Source: Lithodes maja (Eukaryota > Arthropoda > Malacostraca > Decapoda > Lithodidae). From it: 64,000 nucleotides of DNA. The DNA lies in the NCBI GenBank assembly GCA_037953745.1, contig JBAKBP010007916.1:31525-95524 (forward strand). The letters are read 5' to 3'. Both the position numbers and the translations under genes were made by a program. Below the pieces are notes generated by a model, which was not told where the DNA came from, did not search any database, and saw only the letters and a list, made by a program, of their open reading frames with translations. Positions 30,897-41,453 of the stretch are shown here, one piece after another (position 1 is the stretch's first letter; every line of letters starts with the position of its first letter).

Positions 30897-32235
30897 CTAT
30901 CTATCTATCTATTGCCCGACGCCGTGATCCCCGAAGGGGTGGCCACGAACGAACCGCCCCCATGCACCTCTGTCCCCAGTCAGTCGACGCCCCTCCTCCC
31001 AACCAGCACCGCCTTCGTTCATGTAGTTCCTCACTCCATCCTTCCACCTCATATTCGGTCTACCTCTCCCCCTCTGTCCCTCCACCTCGCTCTCGTACAC
31101 CCTCTTAGTCATTCTCTCGCTTTCCATACGTTCCATATGGCCGAACCATCTCAAGTTGTTCCTTTTCACACTTTCCAGCACATCTACCTCCACACCACAC
31201 CTCCTTCTTACTTCCTCATTAGTCTGTCTATCCCTCCATGTAACTCCGCACGCACTCCTTAAGTAATTCATTTCCACTGCTCTCACTCTTGGTCTGAGTC
31301 TCTCAACCAACGTCCATGCTTCGCTTCCGTAAGTCAGTGTCGGGATTACCACACTGTCATGCAAGGACTTCTTCACTTCCATACTGACCACCCTATTTCT
31401 TGTTACTGCTTTTAGCGTTCCTACAACCCTCTTCCCCTGTTGTACCCTCTCCCGCACCTCTTCATCCATAGTCCCATCTTTACTCAACACACTGCCCAGA
31501 TACTTAAAAGAGTTGACGATCTCCATAGCCTGACCGTTCAGCTTCACCTCACACTCTGTGACTTCACCCCTTTCGAAGACCATAACCTTGCTCTTCCCCG
31601 TATTTACCTTCAAATTCCGTTTTTCGCACACTGTTCCAAACTCATTTACCAGACCCTGCAACTCCCATTCATTATCACTCATCAGAACTGTATCATCCGC
31701 AAACAGCAGTATAGGTAGCTTCCACTCAATTCCCTCCATTTTCAGCGATACACCAACATCCACTGCTCTTGATAGTATTTCTTTCATAACTCCATCCATA
31801 TATACAGTAAACAACCACGGGGACATCACACACCCCTGTTTCAAACCAACATTCAGGTCAAAGAACTCGCTCTGCTCACTCTCCACACGTACTGCCGCCT
31901 TTGCACCCTCATACATGCTCTTCACTGCTTTCAGCAACTTACCCTCTACTCAGTATATTCTAAGTACTTTCCACAAACCTTCTCTATCCACTCTGTCATA
32001 GGCCTTCTCCAAGTCCATAAAGGCAACATACACCTTTTGTTTCTTCTCCAGATACTTCTCCACAACACAATTCAGGGTAAAAATCTGATCTACACATCCT
32101 CTTCCCTTCCTAAAACCTCCCTGCTCGTCGCCTATCCATTTCTCCGTTCTCACTCTCACTCTCTCAATCACTACCCTACTGTATACCTTCCCTACTACGC
32201 TTAGAAGACATATTCCTCGGTGGTTACCACACACC
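30897..32235 (-). mobile_element. RTE-like LINE inserted in ORF1, 6-bp duplication
   Basis: Minus-strand, 5'-truncated. The 3' tail is a (TAGA)n run adjoining 30897. Flanked by ATGAAT on both sides. The tail block contains 'gacgccgtgatccccgaagg' as read on the plus strand. Confidence 0.85.
30909..32235 (-). pseudogene. RTE-like LINE reverse transcriptase with one in-frame stop
   Basis: Reading down from 32235: 'VYSRVVIERVRVRTE', 'GGFRKGRGCVDQIFTLN', 'VAFMDLEKAYDRVDREGLW', then a TGA (31946-31948) in 'LRIY-stop-VEGKLLKAV'. The frame resumes with 'GLKQGCVMSPWLFTVYMDGV', catalytic 'FADDTVLMSD', 'FKYLGSVLSKDG' and a C-terminal 'CGVTWRDRQTNEEVRRRCG'. Apart from the stop, the frame is open for about 440 codons. 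The stop looks like a single substitution. Confidence 0.85.
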
Positions 32236-32241
32236 ATGAAT

Positions 32242-32867
32242 ATGACCAAAAAAAGTTTTGAGAGTGCAGTTGTAGGGGTCATAAAGAACAAGGAGAGTAT
32301 CGTGAGGGAGGCCATGGACAGGGATAGGGGTGTAATCTTGTATGGAGATATAGAGACTCATATGAATGACAATGGAGTGAGAAAAGTGAGGGATATGGAG
32401 ACAGTGAGGGAGGTCTTGAAAGGTGTGGATGAGGACGAATATGGATGGGAAGGCAGGTGGAGGAGGTCAGTAGGATAGGTAGATATAAAAGGGGAGAGAT
32501 GAGACCTATAAGGGTACAGTTTAAAACTAGGGTAGTGGCGGAGACTGTGACAAATTTTAGTTGGAGGCTAAATACAAATGATAAACTGAAACACATAAGA
32601 CTAAAGAAGGATTTGAGTATAGAACAAAGGAAAAAAATTAAGGAATTACAACAAAAGGCTGATGAAAATAATGGAAAGTTGGGTGAGGAGGATAAGATTT
32701 TTTTTTACTGGAGAGTGAGGGACGGAAAAGTGAGGAAGTGGTTTATAAGAGTAGAAGGGAGGGGGAGATCAGGGAGGGAAGAGAATGTGATAGGAGTTGT
32801 GACGGAGGAGGAGAACGGGGTGGAGGTGTCACAGGGAGAGACAGAGACAAAGAGGCAGACCCAGTAG
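32242..32867 (+). pseudogene. CR1-like LINE ORF1, C-terminal part
   Basis: Continues ORF1 after the insertion ('TKKSFESAVVGVIKNKESIV'), parallel to the 'KEKREFEKNVVQVLKSKEKV' segment of the ORF1 at 20929. A frameshift near 32450 leads to 'RPIRVQFKTRVVAETV' and 'LKKDLSIEQRKKIKELQQKA'. This resembles the C-terminal RNA-binding domain of L1-type ORF1 proteins. The frame ends at 32867. Confidence 0.65.
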
Positions 32868-32914
32868 TGCTAACAGGGGAGTAGGGTACGGACTGGAGGA
32901 GCGGGATGGTGTAA

Positions 32915-33311
32915 TTGCTGAAGGATGAAGAGGAAAAACCTGATGTCATAGCCCTACAGGAAGTAAGACCAAAAAATGCTAGAATTGAAAGGGAACTGGT
33001 GGAATATAGTTTGGAGGGTTTTGAGTTATATGAGAGAAATGCTATTAGAGCAGAGGTTGGAAGAGGACTGATTATTTATGTAAGAAAAGAGCTCAGGGTT
33101 AATGAGGTGGATATGAGACAGCAGTATTGTGAGTATTTGTGTATTGAAGTAAAATGTGCAAGAGGATCAATTATAATTGCCTCTATATATAGAAGCCCAA
33201 ATAATAGCAGGGGAGAGGATGATAACCTACTGAAAGCAATGGAGGAGATAGATAACAGAGAGAACAAATATAAAATTTTGATTGTAGATTTCAATTTGCC
33301 AAGGATCAACT
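32915..33311 (+). pseudogene. CR1-like LINE ORF2: endonuclease, first part
   Basis: Endonuclease-fold motifs: 'EKPDVIALQEVRPKNA', 'VGRGLIIYVRKEL', 'IIIASIYRSPNNSRG' and 'ILIVDFNLPRIN' (the usual Gly-Asp-Phe-Asn here reads VDFN). The frame is interrupted at 33311 by a second LINE and resumes at 34403 with 'NWANCTTP'. The 5' end of ORF2 lies in another frame just upstream. Confidence 0.75.
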
Positions 33312-34402
33312 TAGCCCCCTCCTCTTTATTATGGTCTTGGAGGCGCTGTCTAGAGTTTTTAGAGGCGGACTCCCGTTGGAACTGTTTTATGCAGACGATT
33401 TAGTCCTAATAGCTGACAGTATGCAGGATGCTGAGGCCAAATTCAGAGAGTGGAGAGAGGGCATGGCGAGCAAGGGTTTAAGAGTCAATATTAACAAAAC
33501 CAAGGTTATGCATTGTAGTTTGAGACGAGGCAATGTGGAAAAGAGCGGTGCATACCCATGTGCAGTGTGTGGAAAGGGAGTGGGCGTTAACTCAATTCAA
33601 TGTAGCATCTGTCGATGTTGGGTACACCATGGGAGTAAGCGCTGTAGTAGAATAAAGGGGCCCCTGCCAAAGGATAAGTCAGAAATAGAGAAATTTGAGT
33701 GCGTAGTGTGCAAAGGCGAGCTTGTGTTAAGTGATGATCCTGTGGCTGTGAATTTTGGAAATGAGTCTTTGGAGCTGGTGAACAAGTTTTGTTACCTAGG
33801 AGATACCATCTCTGCCGGTGGTGGGGCCGAGGCTGCCACTGTTGCTAGAATTAGGTGTGGCTGGGGGAAGTTCAGAGAATTGATGCCAATCCTGACCATG
33901 AAAAGAATGCCTCTCCCCCTGAAGGGAAAGGTGTATGCCTCATGTGTTAGAAGTGCAATGATGTATGCCTCAGAAACATGGGCCGTTAAAGTAGAGGATG
34001 TCAACAGAATGGAGCGTAATGAGATGAGAATGGTGAGATGGATGTGTGGGGCCAGGCTACAGGATAGAATAACAAATGTTGAGCTGAGGAGACGTTTAGG
34101 TATAAAGAGTATTAGCGAGGTGATGCGTACAAGTAGACTGGGATGGTATGGACATGTGGAGAGAATGGATGAACAAAATTGGGTGAAAAAATGCAGGTCT
34201 GTGATTGTGGAGGGAGCTGCACCAAGGGGTGGACCGAGGAAGACCTGGGATCGGACTATACGCGCCGATCTCAAATCCAAGAACTTGACAAGTGAAGCAG
34301 CCCTTAACAGGGTTGCCTGGAACGCCGCCATTAGGACAAGAGACTGAAACTGCACTTATGTGTGGAACACTCAGTCTTAAAATTTTATGTATGTATGTAT
34401 GT
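33312..34402 (+). mobile_element. RTE-like LINE with PHD-like insert, nested
   Basis: A 5'-truncated insertion flanked by AACT (33308-33311 and 34403-34406). It ends in a (ATGT)n tail (34387-34402). The frame is open through its whole remaining length. Remnants of the family are at 19109-19985 (-), and a 3' piece is at about 42008-42085. Confidence 0.8.
33330..34347 (+). CDS. RTE-like LINE: end of RT, PHD-like zinc finger, C-terminal domain
   Basis: Starts within the RT core ('FIMVLEALSRVFRGG', catalytic 'FYADDLVLIADS'). After the thumb ('NKTKVMHCSLR') comes a Cys/His cluster: 'CAVCGKGVGVNSIQCSIC' with following 'WVH' and 'FECVVCKGE'. It is PHD-like and could bind nucleic acid or protein. 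Then 'FCYLGDTISAGGGAEAA', 'SETWAVKVEDVNRMERNEMR' and 'RLGWYGHVERMDEQNW'. The placement of a zinc finger inside this C-terminal region is seen in other invertebrate LINE proteins. Truncated, so not autonomous. Confidence 0.78.
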
Positions 34403-35783
34403 AACTGGGCAAATTGTACTACTCCAGCGGGACAGGGTAGCCTGGAAAATAAGTTTATAGAGAAAATGAGAGATTGTTTTTTAACGCAACATATTGTAGA
34501 GATGACAAGATATAGAGATGGGACGCAGGGGAGTGTACATGATTTGATTTTTAGCAATGAAGAGGATATAGTGGAACATGTTAATGTGGATAGCCCTATA
34601 GGTTGTAGTGACCATGCCTGTGTAAGCTTTAGTTGTAACATTAAATCAGAGAGGGATAATAGAAGCAATAGAAAAATATACATGTATGATAGAGCAGATA
34701 ATGAGCTGCTGAGACGGTGTTTGGACATTGACTGGGGGGAATACTTGAACGGTGAAGACGCTGAAGGAATGTGGAGGAAAATTAGAGTCAAACTGGAGAA
34801 TGCTGTATCCAAAAGTGTACCAGTAAGGGAATATAAGGATAAAACAAAATTGAGGAAAAGAACTAACCCAGAATTGCCAATGAAAAGAAAGCTTTGGATA
34901 TTGATTAGAAGAAAGAAACGATTGTGGGAAAGATTAAAATTGTTAAAAAAGAACAGGGGGTCTAGTATAGAGGCTAAAGAAGTGGATCTGGAATGCAGAC
35001 AAATAAACAATAAAATAAGGTGGGAAACAAGGAGGGGGGTGAAGGAGAGGGAGAGAGAGATAGCTAGAAATGTGAAGGATAATCCAAAAATATTCTGGAA
35101 GTACATTCAGGAAAAGTTAACAAGAAGAGTAGGGATCCCAGAGCTGGTAGGGGGGTTGAATGATGGGAGTAGAGCGGAGACTGATAAGGAGAAAGCAGAG
35201 GTGCTGGGGAAATACTTTGGGGGGGTACTAACAGTGGAATCGGAGGATGCAGTGCCTACTATTCCCATCAAACAGGCACCGGCACTGGAACTAATAGAGT
35301 TTTCCCATGCTAGAATAAGAAGGGCTATAGAAAAAATTAACAGAAGTAAGTCACCGGGACCGGATGGGATACACCCAAGAATCATAAAGGAAGGAGGGGA
35401 GATGTTAGTAGAGCCATTGAAAATGTTATTTGAGGTATTGTTTAATACAGGACAAATCCCGATGGACTGGAGAGAGGCGAACATAACAGCTATATTTAAG
35501 AAGGGAAAGAGAAATGACCCAGGGAATTATAGACCAGTCAGTTTGACAAGTGTTGTGTGTAAACTAATGGAAACGGTAATTAGAGAAGGAATAATGGATC
35601 ATATGAAGTCAAACCAACTTTTCAGTGGGAGACAGTTCGGATTCTTGCTGGGGAGGTCGACGGTACTACAGCTAATTAAGGTGGTAGATGATTGGATGCA
35701 AATTCTAGAAGATGGTGATGTAATAGACGTGGTATATTGCGATTTTATGAAGGCCTTCAATAAGGTCCCACATAAAAGGTTAA
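34403..35783 (+). pseudogene. CR1-like LINE ORF2: end of endonuclease and start of RT
   Basis: Resumes with 'NWANCTTPAGQGSLENKF', 'LIFSNEEDIVEHVNV' and 'GCSDHACVSFSC' (endonuclease Ser-Asp-His). A basic linker follows, then RT with 'SPGPDGIHPRIIKEG', 'NYRPVSLTSVVCKLMETV' and 'CDFMKAFNKVPHKR'. It is cut at TTAA 35780-35783 by a MITE. The frame continues at 36408 with 'IEKVRSYNIGEKC'. Confidence 0.85.
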
Positions 35784-36403
35784 CCCGGGAACTGCGGGGA
35801 GACTCTTAAGAGTTCCCCCGGCGGACTGCGGGGAGACTCTTATGAGTGAGTGAGAAAAAAAAATCAACTTTTGACATCGAAAAAAAAAAAATATATATTT
35901 TTATTTTTTTATTTTTTTTTGGCCCCTGGGCCATGCAAAATCTCAGTCCTCTACCTCCCCTCCTTCCCCACTTTCCTCCTCTCCTTCAGTTATCACCTAT
36001 TTTCCCTGTTATTCCCTTATTCTGAGGTATATTTTCGTGCTAACATTAGCGAGTTGCAAGCAGGGTGTTGTCATCACTGATGGCAAGCGAGTGCAAGAGA
36101 GAGAGAGAGAGTATCGATCGACTGTGTCTCAGTGGCCTTGGGGGAAATTGGCGGGAAAGCAGGTTGCCTCACCCATACATTATACAACTCGCGGGCTATA
36201 TCTCCGATTTTGACCATCCAAACGCTGTTTTCACTCGTTTTATTGTTGTTTCAGGTTAATACCTTTATAATCAACCCATAATAGGCGCATATGGATAAGT
36301 ATTAATGCTATTAATGGCACAATGAATATTTTAGTGACGGAAACACCTCAAATACGTCAGCACAGGGGGACGTTTCCAATTACCCCCATGCGCACTTCAG
36401 AGG
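35784..36403. mobile_element. TTAA MITE, CCCGGGAACTGCGG family (copy 1)
   Basis: 620 bp between TTAA 35780-35783 and 36404-36407. The ends CCCGGGAACTGCGG and inverted CCTCTGAAGTGCGC are weak inverted repeats. The left end carries a repeated 'ctgcggggagactctta'. It contains a long A/T tract and CT-rich runs. A second copy, opposite orientation, is at 42141-42768. Confidence 0.8.
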
Positions 36404-36407
36404 TTAA

Positions 36408-37551
36408 TAGAGAAAGTTAGAAGCTATAATATAGGGGAGAAATGTGTGAAATGGATGGAAGCCTTCCTGAAAGATCGGAGACAGAGGGTACTGGTGAATG
36501 GAATAGGCTCGGGGTGGAGGGAAATTACAAGTGGGGTACCTCAGGGATCTGTGTTGGGACCACTGCTGTTCGTTATATTTATCAACGACTTACCTGAAGT
36601 TATAACTAATGGAAGTGAGGTATACCTGTATGCGGATGACACTAAGCTGTATAGAAGAGTGAGGAAGATTTGGGTTTGCTTCAAGGAGATGTGGAGGGCA
36701 TGAAGGGATGGTCTGAGCATTGGTTAATGCCTTTTCATCCAAAAAAATGGAAGTACATGCAGATTGGGACCAGCAAGATAGACAAGGTAGGATACAGTAT
36801 GTATGAAGCGATGGAGGAAGTGAATGCAGAAAAGGATATAGGAGTAGTGATAGACAATAAGTTAAATTTTTCAGAACATTTAGCGGAAAAGATAAACAAA
36901 GCCAATAGAATTGTAGGGCTGATAAGGAGGACATTTGTGTCACTTGACGAAGAAATCTTCAGGAATCTCTATACAGCGCTGGTTAGGCCGCACCTGGAAT
37001 ATGCGAACCAGGTGTGGGCTCCATATATGGTAAAGGATATAGAAGCAGTGGAGAAAGTGCAGAGGAGAGCTAGCAAGCTGGTACCAACGTTGAAGAACGC
37101 GGGCTATGAGCAGAGGTTGAGGACACTGGGGCTTCCGACACTGGCATATAGGAGAAAGAGAGGGGATATGATAGAGACTTTTAAGATAGTGGCAGGAAAG
37201 TACGATGAGGATGTGTGCGAAGGTATCTTCTTGATGCGGGAGGGAACAAGAACGAGAGGACACTCTAAGAAAATTTACAAAGAAAGAAATAGGCTTGAGA
37301 AGGCAAAGAACTCATTTTGTGATAGAGTGGTAAATGAGTGGAACACACTGCCCCAGTATGTAGTCGATTCCGAATCAATAAGGGAGTTTGAAAGTAATCT
37401 TGATAAAGCATGGGGAAGACAAGATTTGAAGTTTGATTATAAAACAAAAATACAGAATAGTAAAAATGTTGCGTCTGCTACCGCCGCCGCCAACACCGTG
37501 AACGACCGCAGCAGTGCAAGTACTGGTACTGAGCTGGATACACAGGCATAG
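36408..37551 (+). pseudogene. CR1-like LINE ORF2: RT core and C-terminus
   Basis: Contains 'VKWMEAFLKDRRQRVLVNG', 'SGVPQGSVLGPLLFVIFIN' and catalytic 'LYADDTKLYRRV'. A one-base frameshift near 36660 moves to the frame running to 37551, which has 'IGVVIDNKLNFSEHL', 'LEYANQVWAPY' and 'RRGDMIETFKI' type C-terminal motifs close to those of the LINE at 5651-7294. The stop at 37551 is probably genuine. The 3' UTR runs to about 37700. Confidence 0.83.
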
Positions 37552-37786
37552 TTTGCCTTTTTCCAGAGGATCTACTGTAAGAAACTGTAAGATGTTGCTA
37601 AGATTATCAGTAGGTTCAGGGATATTTCGTAGCGAGGCCGTTCTATATGATCTGTGCCCCATGAATATTCTTTCCTCTCACTTAAACATTAGGCTACATA
37701 GTGCGGTGGGAAAATGAACATGATTAGATTAATGTCCAGTATTCGAGAATGGATAATAAGTCGTAGACGTGTGCATAAACCTTTAA

Positions 37787-37870
37787 CCGTCTTGGTGGTG
37801 TAATGGTTAAGGTGTCTAAAAATCTGTATGTGATAACCCGGGTTCGAATCCTGGTGGGCCACATAATTAT
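37787..37870 (+). repeat. tRNA-like SINE head
   Basis: 'accgtcttggtggtgtaatg' and a B-box-like 'gggttcgaatcctgg'. Same family as 26900-26990. Confidence 0.55.
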
Positions 37871-38371
37871 ATGCTTTCATTAATTTCATTGGAGGTGTTT
37901 GATGTTGTGGTGAAATTAATAAAAAATAGATTATGAAAACTTGGCAATAATGTGACGCAGAGACATAGCAGTATCATATTATTTCAGTAAGAATCCAGAA
38001 ATCAGTTGCTAAGGGATTCAATTTAGCATCACCTGGAAAAAATAACAGACTATAATAGCCTTCTTTCTCACAAGTCTCATCACTTTCATTTATACCTATG
38101 TACTTTGACCCTTACACATCACGTATATCTCCATTTACTGATATGATAGAAATCTATAGTGTTTCATTTGGGCTTGATATATTTCCAGTAAAACTATAGA
38201 ATATATTGTACTGCTACAGTCTGTTTCTTTCCAGCTAATGGTAACTTGACACTCTCATATTGATTACCCAGTTATTACAAAAATGTAGCAAAATAGGTTG
38301 TTAATTATGAAAACCTGATACAGTATTTATAAGACGCAGTGACATGTTACAGTTACATGTTTTTCCATTGA
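37871..38371. other. Non-coding stretch, nothing assigned
   Basis: AT-rich intronic sequence of the beta-mannosidase pseudogene. I see no ORF, splice-supported exon or clear repeat. Confidence 0.4.
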
Positions 38372-38585
38372 CCCCTTCTATACCGGTGACGTCTTTTATA
38401 TTTAATTTCAGCTACATTTAGACGATTTTATGTAGCTTAGGAAGGATATATGGTAGCGAAAAGGATTAATTGAGATAGTCTGTAGCTTTTTAATATGGTA
38501 TACCGGTACATTCTTCATAAGCTAAAAACAATCATCTAATAAGGGCCAAAATAAAACGAAAAGGACGTCGCCGGTATAGACGGGG
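38372..38585. mobile_element. TTAA-type MITE, CCCCTTCTATACCGG family
   Basis: Ends CCCCTTCTATACCGGTGACG and inverted CCCCGTCTATACCGGCGACG. The right flank is TTAA (38586-38589) and the left is TTGA (38368-38371), a likely mutated TTAA. Other copies are at 49788-49992 and, decayed, 4617-4932. Confidence 0.7.
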
Positions 38586-38684
38586 TTAAATACCGAGAAA
38601 TCAGGTGGTATAATTCAAATTACCATCAGCTGGAAATAAATAGACTAAAGTGTATCCAGGCCACAAAATGAATGCTGGACTTAC

Positions 38685-38773
38685 CTTTTGTACATCCATG
38701 TATACAGAAGTAATAACCGGAGCAAAGAAGTTCTTGACGTAGTAGTGGAGCATCTTCCAACGCCCTTTGTACT
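38685..38773 (-). pseudogene. MANBA: Beta-mannosidase exon ('EYKGRWKMLHYYV')
   Basis: 89 bp. Acceptor GATATTACAG, donor GTAAGT. The two leading bases complete the Glu codon begun by the upstream exon. The translation 'YKGRWKMLHYYVKNFFAPV' matches the family block 'EYGG-K/R-WKMLHYFA--FFAP' closing the catalytic domain. The exon is open. A TTAA MITE lies 20 bp upstream of its acceptor. Confidence 0.92.
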
Positions 38774-38796
38774 CTGTAATATCAATCATGTATTAA

Positions 38797-39277
38797 CCCT
38801 TCCTCCCCGGGCTGTCTTAGCTAATGACGGTCGCCCCTACCCGGGCGATATGGCCGAAAAACGTCTAGGCCTAGGCTACCGTATTTATGTTTATTTTCAC
38901 TGCTAGAACTTTCCCACTTATCTATAATCGTAGTGCGGTTTTCAATCTGTATTTTGGCATTGAGTAGAGCTCTGTAAGTCAACTGGTTCAGTTGTGATGA
39001 CGATTTCAGTGGAGCCAATATTGCAGAGATGTTGCCAATATGGGGGCTTTTTAGACACTAATTTCGTTATGACGTCAGAACAATAACATTGAGGAGTCTT
39101 CTCCTTCTTGTTTTCAGAGGTGCGGTGACGAACGCTTGGGTTTGTTGACATACGTCGTACGCACGGCGTTCGGACCAAGCTTAATTAGGCTATTAAGCTC
39201 ATGCCTTAGATAAGGCATACCGGGTAGCGGCCCTTCTTTCGTGCTGTCCTTACCTAAGGCAGCCCGGGTAGGAAGGG
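38797..39277. mobile_element. piggyBac-type TTAA MITE next to a splice acceptor
   Basis: 481 bp between TTAA 38793-38796 and 39278-39281. The ends CCCTTCCTCCCCGGGCTGTC and inverted CCCTTCCTACCCGGGCTGCC are well matched. The inner block 'ggccgaaaaacgtctaggcc' recurs inverted, with small differences, in the MITE at 22241-22719, and the ends resemble the piggyBac element at 43983. Confidence 0.85.
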
Positions 39278-39594
39278 TTAAGGGGGTATCACATAGGAAA
39301 TTTTACAGTTAATTTTATATGATCAAAATTTTCCGGGCAGCCAGTGCCATGTAACATCTTTATGTGTTATTTATGTTGAGATTCCCAAGTATGAACATGA
39401 ACAGCAGTATAAAAATCAGATTATTATATTAGGATATTAGGAAAGCGTAAACAATCAAAGCTTTGTGGCTCATCAAATTGACACTGGATTTGACAGACTG
39501 GTTACCAATAGCACCAAGCATGTCTTGGGAGCCAAGACTGCTCAAGCTCCAGCTTGGATGACAAAAACACAGCTCCAGGTTAGATTAAAATGTA

Positions 39595-39870
39595 TAACTT
39601 GCAAAACAAACAAACCAAAAACAGGAACCGCACAATATAAAGATAAAATAACTTATCAAAATCACTATGTGGAAATAACGATTTATCAAAATACACGTTT
39701 GAAATAAAAGAACACAAACCACCACATAGAATGTACATCACTATATGAGTAAGTGAATTTGGGTCCCAATCAAATTAATCACGCATATATTAACGTACTC
39801 TCGCCATACTCAAGGAATTAGTCAACTTGGGAAGTTCAGGACGTTTTGGTAAATTCTGTACAATTGTAGA
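39595..39870 (-). repeat. Penelope-like 3' end fragment
   Basis: 39595-39700 is the reverse complement of the Penelope-end repeat ('gcaaaacaaacaaaccaaaa', 'tcactatgtggaaataa'). The following bases to about 39870 resemble the reverse complement of 49441-49620, the 3' region of the Penelope-like element. Confidence 0.5.
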
Positions 39871-39876
39871 ACTAAC

Positions 39877-40024
39877 CAATAGATGCCCATGACGCTCCTT
39901 GCCATATATCGTTGAGTTGCCAGTATAGCAGTCCCATGGTGTACCCTTCACCCTCGTCCGTCACTGAACTCCTCCAGCGCCGGTAGAACTCTGTCTCCGC
40001 CTTGACTGCCATGGCTTGGTCAAC
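39877..40024 (-). pseudogene. MANBA: Beta-mannosidase exon ('YWQLNDIWQGASWAS')
   Basis: 148 bp, starting in phase 0 after acceptor GTGTATTGTTTAG and ending after one base of the next codon at donor GTTAGT. 'QAMAVKAETEFYRRWRSS' and 'GLLYWQLNDIWQGASWAS' are near-diagnostic for beta-mannosidase (family: 'TETEFYRR' and 'LYWQLNDIWQAPSW'). No stop in this exon. Confidence 0.95.
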
Positions 40025-40278
40025 CTAAACAATACACAAGTACACAGTCACTCTATAATTTTGTGAATCTCCCATGTTTTTCATTGCACAAGTAGGGCTA
40101 CCAGTACACAGTACGTTTAATAGCTGACAATAAAAAGGTAAAGGTAAGTGGACTGTGGTATTTTCCAATGACTTTTATACAATGCTGCCCTGTACACCAT
40201 TGCAGCTCTGCAGAAAGTTAATTAAGGTAATACAAACAGATTCCAGTATTGTATCCTGGTAACTGTTGAGCACCACTA

Positions 40279-40495
40279 GTATAGGTAGCGCCAACGCACT
40301 TGACAATAATCTTGACCCCTTAACTTCTTATAACTCAAAATGAATGAAAGCAATCGGGCTAACATTTATATCATTTGGGAAGAGTCCATCAGGAAATAGG
40401 TGTGGATATTTACAGCCAGTTTGCTCTAGGCCCTTTTGAGTTACAGAGAGGCCAAGGATCAATATTATTGTCAAGTTCGTTGGCGCTACCTATAG
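40279..40495. mobile_element. MITE with 'ctataggtagcgccaac' ends (copy 2)
   Basis: Long inverted repeats run from 'tataggtagcgccaacgcac' to 'gttcgttggcgctacctata' with related inner parts ('aactcaaaatg' versus 'cttttgagtt'). Same family as 28593-28810. The flank may be a TATAG-like duplication, but its limits are ambiguous. Confidence 0.6.
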
Positions 40496-40829
40496 TGTAC
40501 TGTCTGATGGCGTTATGGGATTCCAAATGTAAGTAAGAGAAAAGTTTGTGAACCTCCCTTGTTTTTCTTTGTATAAATTTGGTATTACTGGTGGTTATGC
40601 AAACTAATGTCAATGGTTTAACAATATGTAGGTGAAAGACTTAGTGGTGGAAGAATAAATGAACAAAACAGAAGAAATACAGGCCAACATTTCTAGGAGG
40701 TAGGATGACATCAAAATTGTGGAGTGTCACAAATTCCATTCAGAAAGTGAGAGAAAAAAAGGGAAAGAAATATAAGAGATAGAACAATAAAGAGAGAAAA
40801 GAGAGAAACAAAAATTATATAAATAAATA

Positions 40830-41021
40830 CAGGTCTCCCTCGATTTACGATTGGGTTACTTTCCTGAAAACCCAATCTTAAATAGAAAAATTGTATAGCG
40901 AACCCTAAAATTAATGAGGTGAATGGGCATGCGTTATCGGACCAGCCAAAACCCAAACCCAAACACATAAAAACCTATAATAATATCGTAAATTGGGGCA
41001 TTGGATAGTGAGGGAGACCTG
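40830..41021. mobile_element. TA-flanked MITE, CAGGTCTCCCTC family (copy 2)
   Basis: 192 bp with ends CAGGTCTCCCTCG and inverted CAGGTCTCCCTCA, flanked by TA at 40828-40829 and 41022-41023. The interior matches 18795-18991 in reverse orientation. Confidence 0.75.
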
Positions 41022-41061
41022 TATAATACAAAAAATAGAACAACGAACGTATTATCGGTAC

Positions 41062-41245
41062 CTGTGAGAGATAGAGGTAGTACAGGTATTGGTAAGTGAT
41101 CGTCTGTCCGTCGTCCGGTGGCATGACCATATGTAGCCCTATCTGCATCTCCAGTTCCTGTTGTCCGAGGGGATGGTGTTGACGGTGGTAAGACATGGCC
41201 GAACTCCTGCCCCAGTCCTGCTCAATAGTCATCCCACTCATAGAT
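41062..41245 (-). pseudogene. MANBA: Beta-mannosidase exon ('YHRQHHPLGQ')
   Basis: 184 bp. Its first base completes the Lys codon started at the 52536 donor, and it ends in phase 0 at CAG followed by GTACC. 'MSYHRQHHPLGQQEL' and 'YLYYLYLSQ' match the family's 'SLHRQHHPGGN' and '-YLTQ' segments. No stop is seen in this exon. Confidence 0.93.
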
Positions 41246-41339
41246 CTGAATACATACACAACAATTACTGTACTATAGTTATATTATTTGTACAGTATAA
41301 TTTTTCTATTTTTTACATTGTTCTTAATACCAATAACCC

Positions 41340-41450
41340 CTAAATTAAATTAATGAAAGCAAGTGATTCTCCCAAGATTCGAAATTAGGATACAGTATCT
41401 CATTCAGAACTAGACATGCTCTAATCATTACACCATCAAGACAGCCATAA
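41340..41450 (-). repeat. tRNA-like SINE head, minus copy
   Basis: Reads 'agcaagtgattctcccaaga' then 'caccatcaagacagccataa' on the plus strand. Same family as 26900-26990. Confidence 0.5.
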
Positions 41451-41453
41451 GTA

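Larger units (their letters stand above)
30430..37700 (+). mobile_element. CR1-like LINE, near full length, with three nested insertions
   Basis: ORF1 (30450-30896 and 32242-32867) and ORF2 (32915-33311, 34403-35783, 36408-37551) are split by an RTE-like LINE (30897-32235), a second RTE-like LINE (33312-34402) and a TTAA MITE (35784-36403). Frames resume across each. The host element is about 4.2 kb without them. It has at least two further frameshifts, one in ORF1 near 32450 and one near 36660. Confidence 0.82.

Noticed and set aside
34096..35106. 336-residue minus-strand ORF
   Set aside because: It is the mirror of the plus-strand LINE ORF2, with no recognisable domain and Leu/Ser-rich composition.
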